This document shows positions 1 through 6,517 of a stretch of DNA of 8,937 bases, piece by piece. Every line of letters begins with the position of its first letter. Positions within the stretch are counted from its first letter, which is position 1. The notes under the pieces were generated by a model. The model made no database searches, was not told the DNA's origin, and saw only the letters and a list, made by a program, of their open reading frames with translations. The position numbers and the translations under genes were made by a program. Source of the DNA: Acidimicrobiaceae bacterium (GTDB taxonomy: Bacteria; Actinomycetota; Acidimicrobiia; Acidimicrobiales; Ilumatobacteraceae); NCBI GenBank assembly GCA_003455715.1, contig DMQJ01000111.1:1-8937 (forward strand). The letters run 5' to 3'.

Positions 1-1335
1 TATCTGGGCAAGACCGTGCAGGTCATCCCGCACATCACCGACGAGATCAAGAAGCGCATCCACCGCGTGGCCACCGACGACGTCGACGTGGTGATCACCG
101 AGGTGGGCGGCACGGTGGGCGACATCGAGATCCTCCCGTTCCTCGAAGCGATCCGCCAGTACGGGCGGGAGGCCGGCCGAGGCAACGTGTGCTACATCCA
201 CGTCACCCTGGTGCCCTCGATCGGCCCGATGGCCGAACCGAAGACCAAGCCCACCCAGCACTCGGTGGCCGAGCTCACCAGCCGTGGCATCCAGCCCGAC
301 ATCATCGTGTGCCGGAGCAAGGAGCCGGTGCCCGAGGCGCTCAAGCGCAAGATCAGCAACATGTGCAACGTGGAAGACCGCGCCGTCATCAACGCCGCCG
401 ATGCCCGCAACATCTATGCCCTGCCGCTCATCCTGCACGGCGAGGGCCTCGACACGGTGGTGTGCGACACGCTGCGCCTCGACAACCCGATCGACCTGTC
501 GCCGTGGCAGGAGTTCGTCGACAAGGTCGACGCGGCCACCAAGCCGGTCAAGATCGGCCTCATCGGCAAGTACGTCGACTACCAGGACGCGTACCTGAGC
601 GTCGTGGAGAGCCTCAAGCACGCCGGGTTCGCGCACGGTGCCGCCGTCGAGATCGACTGGATCCAGGCCGAGGACGTGGAAGGTCTGTTGGCCACGGCGC
701 GCTTGGCCGACCTCGACGGCATCGTTATCCCCGGCGGGTTCGGCGACCGTGGTTTCGAAGGCAAGATCGCCGCCGCTGGCTACGCCCGCGAGCACGACAT
801 CCCGTGCCTCGGGCTGTGCCTCGGGCTGCAAGCCATGACCATCGACTTCGCTCGCAACGTGATGGGCCTCTCCGGCGCCAACAGCACGGAGATGGATCCG
901 TCGACTCCCCACGCCGTGATCGACCTCATGCACGACCAGCGAGATGTGAGCGACAAGGGCGGCACCCAGCGCCTCGGCGCCTACTACGCCATCCTCGACC
1001 CTGGCACCCGGGTGCATCAGGCCTACGGCGAGCCAGTGGTGAGCGAGCGTCACCGTCACCGCTGGGAGCTCAACGCCCAGTGGAAGCCGCGACTGGAGGC
1101 CGCTGGCCTCCGCTGCAGCGGGTTGTCGCCCGACCGGCGACTGGTGGAGTTCATCGAACTCGACGATCACCCGTTCTGGGTGGCCACCCAGGCTCATCCC
1201 GAGTTCAAGAGCCGCCCCGACCGGCCCCACCCACTGTTCGATTCGCTGGTGGCCCATGCGCTCGCCCGCCACGCGTCGCGCACCACGACCGTGGAACTGC
1301 GCGTCGTCGACGACGCGTCGTCGTCGGTCGCGTGA
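1..1335 (+). CDS. pyrG: CTP synthase, 5'-truncated by window edge
   Basis: CTP synthase makes CTP from UTP, ATP and glutamine, the last step of de novo pyrimidine nucleotide synthesis in the cytosol. The frame is open from base 1 and gives 444 residues. By comparison with the usual 545-590 residues, about 110 N-terminal residues including the P-loop lie outside the window. Numbering within the fragment: the amidoligase domain continues to about residue 175 and contains EVGGTVGDIE (34-43), whose acidic residues bind Mg and substrate. A class I glutamine amidotransferase domain follows, with the oxyanion motif IPGGFGDRG, the nucleophile Cys273 in GLCLGLQ, and the His399/Glu401 pair in AHPEF. 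All catalytic residues visible in this part are present, so the enzyme looks functional. The last 25 or so residues form a low-complexity tail rich in Asp, Ser and Val. The Nudix gene starts 22 bases after the stop, so the two are probably co-transcribed. Identification is certain. Confidence 0.98.
   Translation, partial: YLGKTVQVIPHITDEIKKRIHRVATDDVDVVITEVGGTVGDIEILPFLEAIRQYGREAGRGNVCYIHVTLVPSIGPMAEPKTKPTQHSVAELTSRGIQPDIIVCRSKEPVPEALKRKISNMCNVEDRAVINAADARNIYALPLILHGEGLDTVVCDTLRLDNPIDLSPWQEFVDKVDAATKPVKIGLIGKYVDYQDAYLSVVESLKHAGFAHGAAVEIDWIQAEDVEGLLATARLADLDGIVIPGGFGDRGFEGKIAAAGYAREHDIPCLGLCLGLQAMTIDFARNVMGLSGANSTEMDPSTPHAVIDLMHDQRDVSDKGGTQRLGAYYAILDPGTRVHQAYGEPVVSERHRHRWELNAQWKPRLEAAGLRCSGLSPDRRLVEFIELDDHPFWVATQAHPEFKSRPDRPHPLFDSLVAHALARHASRTTTVELRVVDDASSSVA
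1301..1323. repeat. Two overlapping 16-base perfect palindromes at the 3' end of pyrG
   Basis: Bases 1301-1316 (GCGTCGTCGACGACGC) and 1308-1323 (CGACGACGCGTCGTCG) each equal their own reverse complement, and they share eight bases. They lie in the codons for the Asp/Ser-rich tail of CTP synthase, just before its stop. They could be a simple result of GTC/GAC/TCG codon runs in a high-GC gene. No T-run follows, so this is not a classic terminator. Confidence 0.5.
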
Positions 1336-1357
1336 GCAGGCCACGGCAGCGTCGGTG

Positions 1358-1924
1358 ATGGCGGGCTTCCGGCACCTCGACGACCGGCTGGTCCATCAGG
1401 GCTACATCTGGCACGTCGCCGTTGCGCGATTCGAGTCGCCTGAGGGCGAGGAGTTCGAGCGCGACATCGTGCGCTCACCGGGGGCAGTGGCCGCGGTGCC
1501 GCTCTGGCACGCAGCCGACGGCACCCCGATGGTGACGCTCGTACGCCAGTACCGGGCGCCATTCGACTCGATGGTGATCGAAGTCCCTGCGGGTATGCGC
1601 GACGTGAAGGACGAGCCCACCGAGGTCACGGCCGCACGCGAGCTGGTGGAGGAGGTGGGTCTGAAAGCTGGCCGCCTTGAGCACCTACTCGACATGTACC
1701 CATCGGCAGGCATGACCGACTCGGTGCTGACGCTCTATCTCGCGACCCGCCTCGCTGCCGTGCCGCGCCAGACGCACGGCCCCGAGGAGGCCCATATGGA
1801 CGTCCTGGAGCTGCCGTTGGCCGACGCCGTCGGCATGGTGCTGCGGGGCGAGATTCACGATGCGAAGACGGTGATCGGCTTACTGCTCGCCGAGCGTCGC
1901 ATGCGGGAGGGCACCCTCGGGTGA
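1358..1924 (+). CDS. Nudix hydrolase, ADP-ribose pyrophosphatase type
   Basis: Predicted to hydrolyse ADP-ribose, or a similar nucleoside diphosphate derivative, to AMP and a sugar phosphate. The protein is 188 residues. The Nudix box spans residues 79-102: Gly79, Glu86 and the core RELVEEVGL (94-102), with Glu95, Glu98 and Glu99 as metal ligands. It is preceded by VPAG, as in ADP-ribose pyrophosphatases. The spacing from Gly79 to Glu86 is one residue longer than the textbook GX5E, a variant I recall from the M. tuberculosis homologue Rv1700, which also follows pyrG. The downstream YPSAGMTDSVLTLYLA segment is typical of the ADPRase subfamily. The ATG at 1358 was chosen; a GTG immediately before it at 1355 is an equal alternative, and neither has a clear ribosome binding site. 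The stop overlaps the xerD start by four bases (GTGA), implying translational coupling. The exact substrate cannot be read from the sequence. Confidence 0.92.
   Translation: MAGFRHLDDRLVHQGYIWHVAVARFESPEGEEFERDIVRSPGAVAAVPLWHAADGTPMVTLVRQYRAPFDSMVIEVPAGMRDVKDEPTEVTAARELVEEVGLKAGRLEHLLDMYPSAGMTDSVLTLYLATRLAAVPRQTHGPEEAHMDVLELPLADAVGMVLRGEIHDAKTVIGLLLAERRMREGTLG
1905..1911 (+). promoter_or_regulatory. Ribosome binding site for xerD
   Basis: A purine-rich GGGAGGG lies inside the end of the Nudix gene, nine bases before the GTG at 1921. It is one of the clearest Shine-Dalgarno sequences in the window and supports GTG 1921 as the xerD start, in overlap with the Nudix stop. Confidence 0.6.
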
Positions 1925-2841
1925 ACGAGTCCCTGCCGGTGGAGGCGGAGGACTTCCTGTCGTGGATGGCCAGCGAACGCGGCCGGTCGGTCAACACCCT
2001 GGCGGCGTATCGACGAGACCTCACCGGTTACAGCAGTTGGCTCTCGGCCCACGGCGCCACGCTCGCCACGGTGGAACGCACCACGATCGATCGGTTCGTA
2101 CAGGCCCGCCGGGGAAGTGGCGCGGCGCCGTCGAGCGTGGCGCGGCAATTGGCAGCCATGCGCATGTTGCACCGCTACCTCATGGAGGAAGGTGTCCGCG
2201 CCGACGACCCCACCGCCGATGTCGAGGGGGTGCGCGTGCCGGCGGGCATTCCGCACCCGCTCACCGAAGCCGAAGTCGACCGGTTGCTGAGCGCCGTCGT
2301 GGCGACCGATCCGGCCGGTCTCCGCGATCGGGCGTTGCTGGAGTTTCTGTACGCCACCGGTGCACGCATCAGCGAAGCCTGCGGTCTGTCGTTGGGCGAC
2401 ATCGACCGTGACCATCGATTGGTGCGCCTGTTCGGCAAGGGGGCCAAGGAGCGCATTGTGCCGTTCGGCCGCTCGGCGGCCGCCACCATGGACGACTGGC
2501 TGCTGGCCGGTCGCCCACATCTGGAGCCCGCTCGCTGGGCTCGTCGAGGCGACCAAGAGGCGGTGTTCCTGAACACCCGGGGCGCCCGCCTCACCCGACA
2601 GGCAGCCTGGGCGGTGGTGCGCAAGTACGGCGAGGCGACGGGGTTGGCCGACCGGCTGTCGCCCCACGTGCTGCGGCACTCGTGCGCCACCCATCTGCTC
2701 GACCACGGCGCCGACCTCCGTATCGTGCAGGAGATGCTCGGCCATGCATCCATCAGCACCACTCAGGTGTACACCAAGGTGAGCCAGGAGCGCCTGTGGG
2801 CCGTCTACCGCCAAGCGCACCCGCGTGCGGAGCAACGATGA
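1921..2841 (+). CDS. xerD: Site-specific tyrosine recombinase XerD
   Basis: Tyrosine recombinase of the XerC/XerD family, which with its partner resolves chromosome dimers at dif during division. The length of 306 residues is typical of Xer proteins. An N-terminal SAM-like core-binding domain covers about residues 5-90 (NTLAAYRRDL, then SSVARQLAAMRMLHRYL). The catalytic domain covers about 112-300. The full catalytic set is visible: Arg149 (ATGARISEACGL), Lys173 (GKGAKER), His249 and Arg252 (HVLRHSCATHLL), His275 (LGHASISTTQVY) and the nucleophile Tyr284. The protein starts at GTG 1921 with a good ribosome binding site, overlaps the Nudix gene by four bases, and its stop overlaps the next ATG by four bases. 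The position after pyrG-Nudix matches the actinobacterial xerD (Rv1701) rather than xerC, which is why XerD is preferred. No integrase neighbours or mobile-element ends are seen, so this is a chromosomal housekeeping copy. Confidence 0.93.
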   Translation: MNESLPVEAEDFLSWMASERGRSVNTLAAYRRDLTGYSSWLSAHGATLATVERTTIDRFVQARRGSGAAPSSVARQLAAMRMLHRYLMEEGVRADDPTADVEGVRVPAGIPHPLTEAEVDRLLSAVVATDPAGLRDRALLEFLYATGARISEACGLSLGDIDRDHRLVRLFGKGAKERIVPFGRSAAATMDDWLLAGRPHLEPARWARRGDQEAVFLNTRGARLTRQAAWAVVRKYGEATGLADRLSPHVLRHSCATHLLDHGADLRIVQEMLGHASISTTQVYTKVSQERLWAVYRQAHPRAEQR

Positions 2842-3290
2842 GGGTCGGATCGATCGCTCACCTGGCACGCCGCTTCGTGGGCTCGCTCTCGCGACGTGAG
2901 CCGCTTGCCGCCGATGTGGCCTGGGCGCATCAGCATCTGCTGCCCTCCGAAGCCGCGCTGTGGGACCGGATGGCCGTGCAGGATCGTCGCCACTCCCTGC
3001 TGGTGGCCCGTCGTTTCGTGGAACGCCTCCCTGATGCGACTCGGCATGAGGCAGCCGCGGCGTTGCTGCACGACGTGGGCAAGTTGCAGGCAGGGCTGGG
3101 CACGCTTGGCCGAGTACTGGCCACCGTGGTGGGGCCGCGGGGCACCCGATTCCGCGCCTATCACGACCACGAACGACTCGGTGCCGAGCTGCTCGCCGAG
3201 GCTGGGTCCGACCCGGGCACTGTCGGCTTGGTGCAGGGCAGCGGTCGCCCCGAGGCCGTCGCGGCCCTCGCCGCCGCCGACCACGTGTGA
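2838..3290 (+). CDS. Small HD-domain protein, function unknown
   Basis: A 150-residue protein with an HD-type metal-dependent phosphohydrolase fold. Candidate metal ligands occur in the expected order: His52 (RRHSLLVARRF), His78-Asp79 with Lys82 (LLHDVGK), His109/His111 (AYHDHERLGAELLAEAG) and a final Asp148 close to the C-terminus (ALAAADHV). The first 50 or so residues are basic and helical-looking, with no signal peptide or membrane segment. The chosen ATG at 2838 overlaps the xerD stop (ATGA) and has GGAG five bases upstream. An in-frame extension upstream would lie wholly within xerD and has no family support. The gene belongs to the pyrG-Nudix-xerD transcript by spacing. HD proteins may act on nucleotides, cyclic nucleotides or other phosphoesters, and nothing here distinguishes these. 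Unlike HD-GYP proteins it lacks a GYP motif, and it is much shorter than dGTPases or RelA/SpoT enzymes. The stop is followed, after one base, by the end of trpS on the other strand. Confidence 0.82.
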   Translation: MRVGSIAHLARRFVGSLSRREPLAADVAWAHQHLLPSEAALWDRMAVQDRRHSLLVARRFVERLPDATRHEAAAALLHDVGKLQAGLGTLGRVLATVVGPRGTRFRAYHDHERLGAELLAEAGSDPGTVGLVQGSGRPEAVAALAAADHV

Positions 3291-3291
3291 T

Positions 3292-4278
3292 CTACGCCGG
3301 CAGTAGGCCGATGTTGCGTTGGGCGCGGGCGAGTGTTGCCGCGGCTACCTCGCCGGCCTTGGCGGCGCCCTTGCGGAGCAACGACTGCAGCTCTGCCCGG
3401 TCGGCCATGAGTTCGGTGTAGCGGGCCTGCACGGGGCGCAACAACTCCACCACTGCCTCACCGGTGTCGGTCTTCAGTGGGCCGTACTGCGTGTAGCGGG
3501 TGGCAAGTGCCTCCGGGCTCTCACCGGTGCACGCGGCGAGAATCTCAAGCAGATTGCTCACCCCAGGCTTGGCCTCGCGGTCGAAACGCACCTCGCTGTC
3601 GCTGTCGGTGACTGCCCGCTTGAACTTCTTCATGATCGCTGCGGGGTCTTCCATGAGGTACACCAGCCCGGTGTCGCTGCCAGCCGATTTGCTCATCTTC
3701 GAGGTGGGGTCTTGCAGGTCCATCACCCGTGCGCCGGCCTTGGGCATGACGGCCTTGGGCAGCACAAAGGTGTCGCCGAAGCGGTGGTTGAAGCGGATGG
3801 CGATGTCGCGCGTGATCTCGATGTGCTGTCGCTGATCGTCGCCCACCGGCACCTCATCGGTGTCGTAGAGCAGGATGTCGGCGGCCTGCAGCGCCGGATA
3901 GGTGAACAGCCCGGCGCTGACGAAGTCGTGCTCGCGCTTGGCCGACTTGTCTTTGAACTGGGTCATCCGGCTGAGTTCACCGAAGCTCACCTGGCACTCC
4001 ATGATCCAGCCAAGCTGGCTGTGCTCGGTGACATGGCTCTGCACGAACACCGTGGCCACATCGGGGTCGAGCCCGACGGCGAACAGCACGGCCCCGAGTT
4101 GCAGCGTTGCCTGGCCCACCACGTCGGGTGCCTCGGTGATGGTGAGGGCGTGCAGGTCGACGATGCCGTGGAATGCGTCCTTCTCGTGCTGCCCGCTCAC
4201 CCAATTGCGGAGCGCCCCCAAGTAGTTGCCGAGGTGGACCTCGCCCGTGGGCTGGATGCAGGAGAGCACTCGTGTCAC
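3292..4278 (-). CDS. trpS: Tryptophanyl-tRNA synthetase
   Basis: Class I aminoacyl-tRNA synthetase that charges tRNA-Trp with tryptophan. The protein is 328 residues from the GTG at 4278, the usual bacterial length. Signatures: the HIGH-type motif in PTGEVHLGNYLGALRNW (HLGN at 15-18), the GDDQ motif at 146-149 (VPVGDDQRQHIEITRDIA), and KMSKS at 194-198 within DPTSKMSKSAG. The anticodon-binding helical domain follows to the C-terminus. GTG 4278 was chosen because family members begin close to TRVLSxIQPTG. An ATG at 4344 would add 22 low-complexity residues and overlap the scpA coding region. No Shine-Dalgarno is seen, but a TANNNT box lies 7 nt upstream, compatible with a leaderless transcript. 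It is the only minus-strand gene here, sitting between the xerD and scpA groups. It converges on the HD gene with a single intervening base. Base composition resembles its neighbours, so recent transfer is not indicated. Confidence 0.97.
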   Translation of the reverse strand: MTRVLSCIQPTGEVHLGNYLGALRNWVSGQHEKDAFHGIVDLHALTITEAPDVVGQATLQLGAVLFAVGLDPDVATVFVQSHVTEHSQLGWIMECQVSFGELSRMTQFKDKSAKREHDFVSAGLFTYPALQAADILLYDTDEVPVGDDQRQHIEITRDIAIRFNHRFGDTFVLPKAVMPKAGARVMDLQDPTSKMSKSAGSDTGLVYLMEDPAAIMKKFKRAVTDSDSEVRFDREAKPGVSNLLEILAACTGESPEALATRYTQYGPLKTDTGEAVVELLRPVQARYTELMADRAELQSLLRKGAAKAGEVAAATLARAQRNIGLLPA

Positions 4279-4291
4279 GCCCGGCAGGCTA
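4279..4291 (-). promoter_or_regulatory. Putative leaderless promoter -10 box of trpS
   Basis: On the minus strand TAGCCT (bases 4291-4286) fits the actinobacterial TANNNT -10 pattern. It is followed by seven bases and then the GTG start of trpS. That spacing would place the transcription start at or next to the start codon. No convincing -35 hexamer is seen 16-18 bases upstream, which is common in actinobacterial promoters. The assignment rests on position and the lack of a Shine-Dalgarno. Confidence 0.4.
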
Positions 4292-4311
4292 CCGACGGGG
4301 CTTGCGGGCGG

Positions 4312-4324
4312 TACGATCAATTCA
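4312..4324 (+). promoter_or_regulatory. Putative leaderless promoter -10 box of scpA
   Basis: TACGAT (4312-4317) fits TANNNT and lies exactly seven bases before the ATG of scpA at 4325. There is no Shine-Dalgarno in the seven bases CAATTCA, the most AT-rich spot in the vicinity. This is what a leaderless mRNA beginning at the ATG would look like. The promoter would drive the whole scpA-scpB-rluB-tyrA-aroA block. No clear -35 element is visible. Confidence 0.5.
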
Positions 4325-5104
4325 ATGGCCGTCGACGTCACCACCCCCGTCTACGAGGGGCCGTTCGACCTGCTGCTGCACCTCATCCTCAAAGAGCAGG
4401 TCGACATCTACGAGGTGTCGCTCAGCCGCATCGTCGACGCCTACCTGGCAGAGGTCGAGCGTATGCAGGCCCTCGACCTCGACGTTGCCACTGAGTTTCT
4501 GCTCATCGCCGCCACCCTCGTGGAGCTGAAGGCTCGCCGCCTGCTGCCCGGTCGCGACGATGTCGATCTCGACGACGAGTTGGCTCTGTGGGAAGAACGC
4601 GATCTGCTGTTGGCTCGCCTGCTGGAGTGCAAGACGTTCAAGGATGTGGCGTCGGTGTTCAGCCGTCTGGCCGACGACGCCGACCGGTCGTTCCCGCGGC
4701 AATCCGGCCCCGATGAACGCTTCGCCGGCCTGCTGCCCGACCTGTTGGAGGGCGTTGCTCCCTCTCGGCTGCACAAGGCCTACCTACGCGCTATCACCCC
4801 TCGGCCAGTGCCCCGAATCGACCTGTTCCATGTCGCGCCGGTGCGGGTCAGCGTGGCCGATGCGTTGGCCGAGTTGGTCGACGAACTGCCTCGGGCTGGC
4901 CGCATCTCGTTCCGTCGGCTCACCGACGGCCTGGTCGAGCGGCTGGAAGTGATCGTGCGCTTCCTCGCGCTGCTCGAGCTGTTCAAGCAGGGCATGGTGG
5001 AGCTCGATCAGGCCGAGCGCTTCGGCGACATCGACGTGGTGTGGACCGGTGGCGACGACACCGCCGACATGGGCGCGCTGCCCATCGACGATTACGAAGG
5101 ATGA
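4325..5104 (+). CDS. scpA: Segregation and condensation protein A
   Basis: ScpA is the kleisin subunit of the Smc-ScpA-ScpB condensin, which compacts and helps separate newly replicated chromosomes. The protein is 259 residues, normal for the family. The N-terminal Smc-neck-binding region shows YEGPFDLLLHLILKEQVDIY (about 10-29) and DVATEFLLIAATLVELKARR (about 53-72). An acidic linker follows (DDVDLDDELALWEERD). The C-terminal winged helix that binds the Smc head spans about 175-240, with RFLALLELFKQGMVELDQ. The ATG at 4325 was chosen because the conserved region starts right after it, and upstream in-frame sequence would run into the trpS 5' end. The stop overlaps the scpB ATG (ATGA), as expected for subunits made in proportion. 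It follows a probable leaderless promoter. The parA-like gene that often precedes scpA in actinobacteria is not here. Confidence 0.97.
   Translation: MAVDVTTPVYEGPFDLLLHLILKEQVDIYEVSLSRIVDAYLAEVERMQALDLDVATEFLLIAATLVELKARRLLPGRDDVDLDDELALWEERDLLLARLLECKTFKDVASVFSRLADDADRSFPRQSGPDERFAGLLPDLLEGVAPSRLHKAYLRAITPRPVPRIDLFHVAPVRVSVADALAELVDELPRAGRISFRRLTDGLVERLEVIVRFLALLELFKQGMVELDQAERFGDIDVVWTGGDDTADMGALPIDDYEG
5096..5101 (+). promoter_or_regulatory. Shine-Dalgarno-like GAAGGA at the scpA/scpB junction
   Basis: GAAGGA ends on the first base of the annotated scpB ATG (5101), too close to serve that codon. It lies 11 bases before an in-frame GTG at 5113, which is within a usable though long range. 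The site therefore raises the possibility that scpB begins at 5113 and is four residues shorter. Confidence 0.35.
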
Positions 5105-5715
5105 CGCTTCCTGTGAGCACCAACCCCAACCAGCCGGGCGCCGACACCGTGCGCGCCATCGAAGCCATCGTGATGGTGGCGATGGAGCCAGTGCCGAGCG
5201 ACCAACTCGCGCAACTGCTTGAGCAGCCGCTGGCCGTCATCGAGAGCCTGTGCGGCGAACTGGCCGCTGCCTACGCCGAGGCAGGGCACGGCTTCGAACT
5301 GGTGAAAGTGGCGGGCGGATGGCGCTACCAGAGCCACGCCGACCTGTCGCCGTACGTCGAGCGGTTCCTGCTCGATGGTCAGCGGGCGCGCATGAGCGGT
5401 GCCGCGCTCGAGACGCTGGCCATCATCGCCTACAAGCAGCCGCTGTCGCGGGCGCAGATCGCCAGCATCCGGGGCGTCGATCCCGACGGAGTGATCCGCA
5501 CCCTGCACGCCCGCGGATACGTGCAGGAGGTTGGCCGCGACTCCGGCCCCGGGCAAGCGATTCTCTACGGCACGACACCGGCGTTCCTCGAGAAGCTGGG
5601 CCTTGCCAGCCTGACGGATCTCCCGCCGATCGCCGAGTTCGTGCCCGGCGCCGACGTTGTGGAGGCGCTCGAGCACGGTCTGCGCATCGACCCGCAGGCC
5701 GACGCTCATGGCTGA
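5101..5715 (+). CDS. scpB: Segregation and condensation protein B
   Basis: ScpB forms a dimer that binds the middle of ScpA in the Smc condensin complex. The protein is 204 residues and has the two winged-helix domains of the family. The first is at about 15-90 (AIEAIVMVAMEPVPSDQLAQ, then GFELVKVAGGWRYQSHADLSPYVERFL). The second is at about 95-165, with the signature ETLAIIAYKQPLSRAQI and IRGVDPDGVIRTLHARGYV, ending LYGTTPAFLEKLGL. The start at ATG 5101 overlaps the scpA stop by four bases. A GTG at 5113 is an alternative with a better-placed ribosome binding site and would leave an 8-base gap. The stop lies eight bases inside the next gene, continuing the tightly packed operon. Confidence 0.97.
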   Translation: MTLPVSTNPNQPGADTVRAIEAIVMVAMEPVPSDQLAQLLEQPLAVIESLCGELAAAYAEAGHGFELVKVAGGWRYQSHADLSPYVERFLLDGQRARMSGAALETLAIIAYKQPLSRAQIASIRGVDPDGVIRTLHARGYVQEVGRDSGPGQAILYGTTPAFLEKLGLASLTDLPPIAEFVPGADVVEALEHGLRIDPQADAHG

Positions 5716-6511
5716 TCGACCTCGGCCACCACGTCGGCCCGAGCCGCCCCTGTGGGAGCAGATGGCGGCCGCGTCGGCGCAGCTGCCTCAAGGCGAGCGG
5801 CTGCAGAAGGTGCTCGCCACCCGCGGATGGGGGAGTCGTCGTGTGTGCGAAGACCTCATCGCCGAAGGCCGGGTGACCGTGAACGGCGAGGTTGCCGTGC
5901 TCGGCCGCCGGGTCGACCCTGAGGCCGACCTGGTGGCAGTCGACGGTGTCCCTGTCGGGGTCCGGCCCGGGCTCGTGCACTACCTCCTCAACAAGCCGGT
6001 CGGGGTCGTCACGACGGCCAGCGACCCCCAGGGCCGGCCCACAGTGGTGCAACTGGTCCCCGATGAGCCGAGGGTGTTCCCGGTGGGACGGCTCGACGTC
6101 GCTACCGAGGGTCTGTTGCTGCTCACCAACGATGGTGAGTTGGCCAACCGACTCGCCCACCCCAGCCACGGCGTGGAGAAGGAGTACCTCGCGGAGGTAC
6201 GCGGCTCGGTGGGTCCCGGCGCCCTGCGTCGGCTGCGCGACGGGGTGGAACTCGACGACGGGATGACGGCCCCCGCCAAGGTGTCGCAGCCCGAGCCGGG
6301 CGTGCTGCGGCTCACCATCCACGAAGGACGCAATCGCCAGGTGCGCCGCATGTGCGAGGCGGTCGGTCACCCGGTGCAGCGCCTCGTACGGGTGCGGATC
6401 GGCCCTCTCCGCGATGCCACCCTGCAGCCGGGGGAGTGGCGCGAGCTTGCCCCAGGGGAACTGAAGGCTCTCGCGGAGACAGTGGCAGGTGCCCCCCGGC
6501 GGATACGCTGA
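5708..6511 (+). CDS. rluB: RluB/RsuA-family rRNA pseudouridine synthase
   Basis: Converts a specific uridine to pseudouridine in rRNA. The closest functional class is RluB, which acts on helix 89 of 23S rRNA near U2605 (E. coli numbering). The protein is 267 residues. A proline/arginine-rich N-terminal tail (1-28) precedes an S4 RNA-binding domain (about 29-75: RLQKVLATRGWGSRRVCEDL, GRVTVNG). The catalytic domain follows, with LLNKPVGVVTT (93-103) and the catalytic Asp130 in VGRLDVATEGLLLLTNDGEL. The family motif EGRNRQVRRM (206-215) is also present. The ATG at 5708 overlaps the end of scpB by eight bases, and no strong Shine-Dalgarno is visible, so coupling to scpB translation is likely. The scpA-scpB-rluB order is widely conserved in Gram-positive bacteria. 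RsuA (16S) and RluE/F cannot be fully excluded by eye, but context favours RluB. Confidence 0.92.
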   Translation: MADRPRPPRRPEPPLWEQMAAASAQLPQGERLQKVLATRGWGSRRVCEDLIAEGRVTVNGEVAVLGRRVDPEADLVAVDGVPVGVRPGLVHYLLNKPVGVVTTASDPQGRPTVVQLVPDEPRVFPVGRLDVATEGLLLLTNDGELANRLAHPSHGVEKEYLAEVRGSVGPGALRRLRDGVELDDGMTAPAKVSQPEPGVLRLTIHEGRNRQVRRMCEAVGHPVQRLVRVRIGPLRDATLQPGEWRELAPGELKALAETVAGAPRRIR

Positions 6512-6517
6512 GCAGCC
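6504..6517 (+). promoter_or_regulatory. Possible internal promoter before tyrA
   Basis: TACGCT (6504-6509), spanning the last codons and first stop base of rluB, fits TANNNT and lies eight bases before the GTG of tyrA. This resembles the arrangement at scpA and trpS, and tyrA also lacks a strong Shine-Dalgarno. It could allow tyrA-aroA to be transcribed separately from scpAB-rluB. A chance match is quite possible because the motif is short and no -35 element is seen. Confidence 0.25.

Noticed and set aside
2682..2837. 52-codon in-frame upstream extension of the HD protein
   Set aside because: It overlaps the catalytic C-terminus of XerD. ATG 2838 has a GGAG at a good distance and the usual ATGA coupling.
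1855..2868. 337-codon minus-strand open frame opposite xerD
   Set aside because: The xerD frame carries all catalytic residues. The antisense translation shows no family motif and has the compositional bias of a shadow frame.
4279..4344. Longer trpS starting at ATG 4344
   Set aside because: The extra 22 residues have no counterpart in TrpRS as I know it and would overlap the scpA coding start. GTG 4278 gives the standard N-terminus.
3319..4494. 391-codon plus-strand open frame opposite trpS
   Set aside because: The minus-strand frame encodes HIGH and KMSKS motifs of TrpRS. The plus-strand frame looks like a composition artefact and runs into scpA in another frame.
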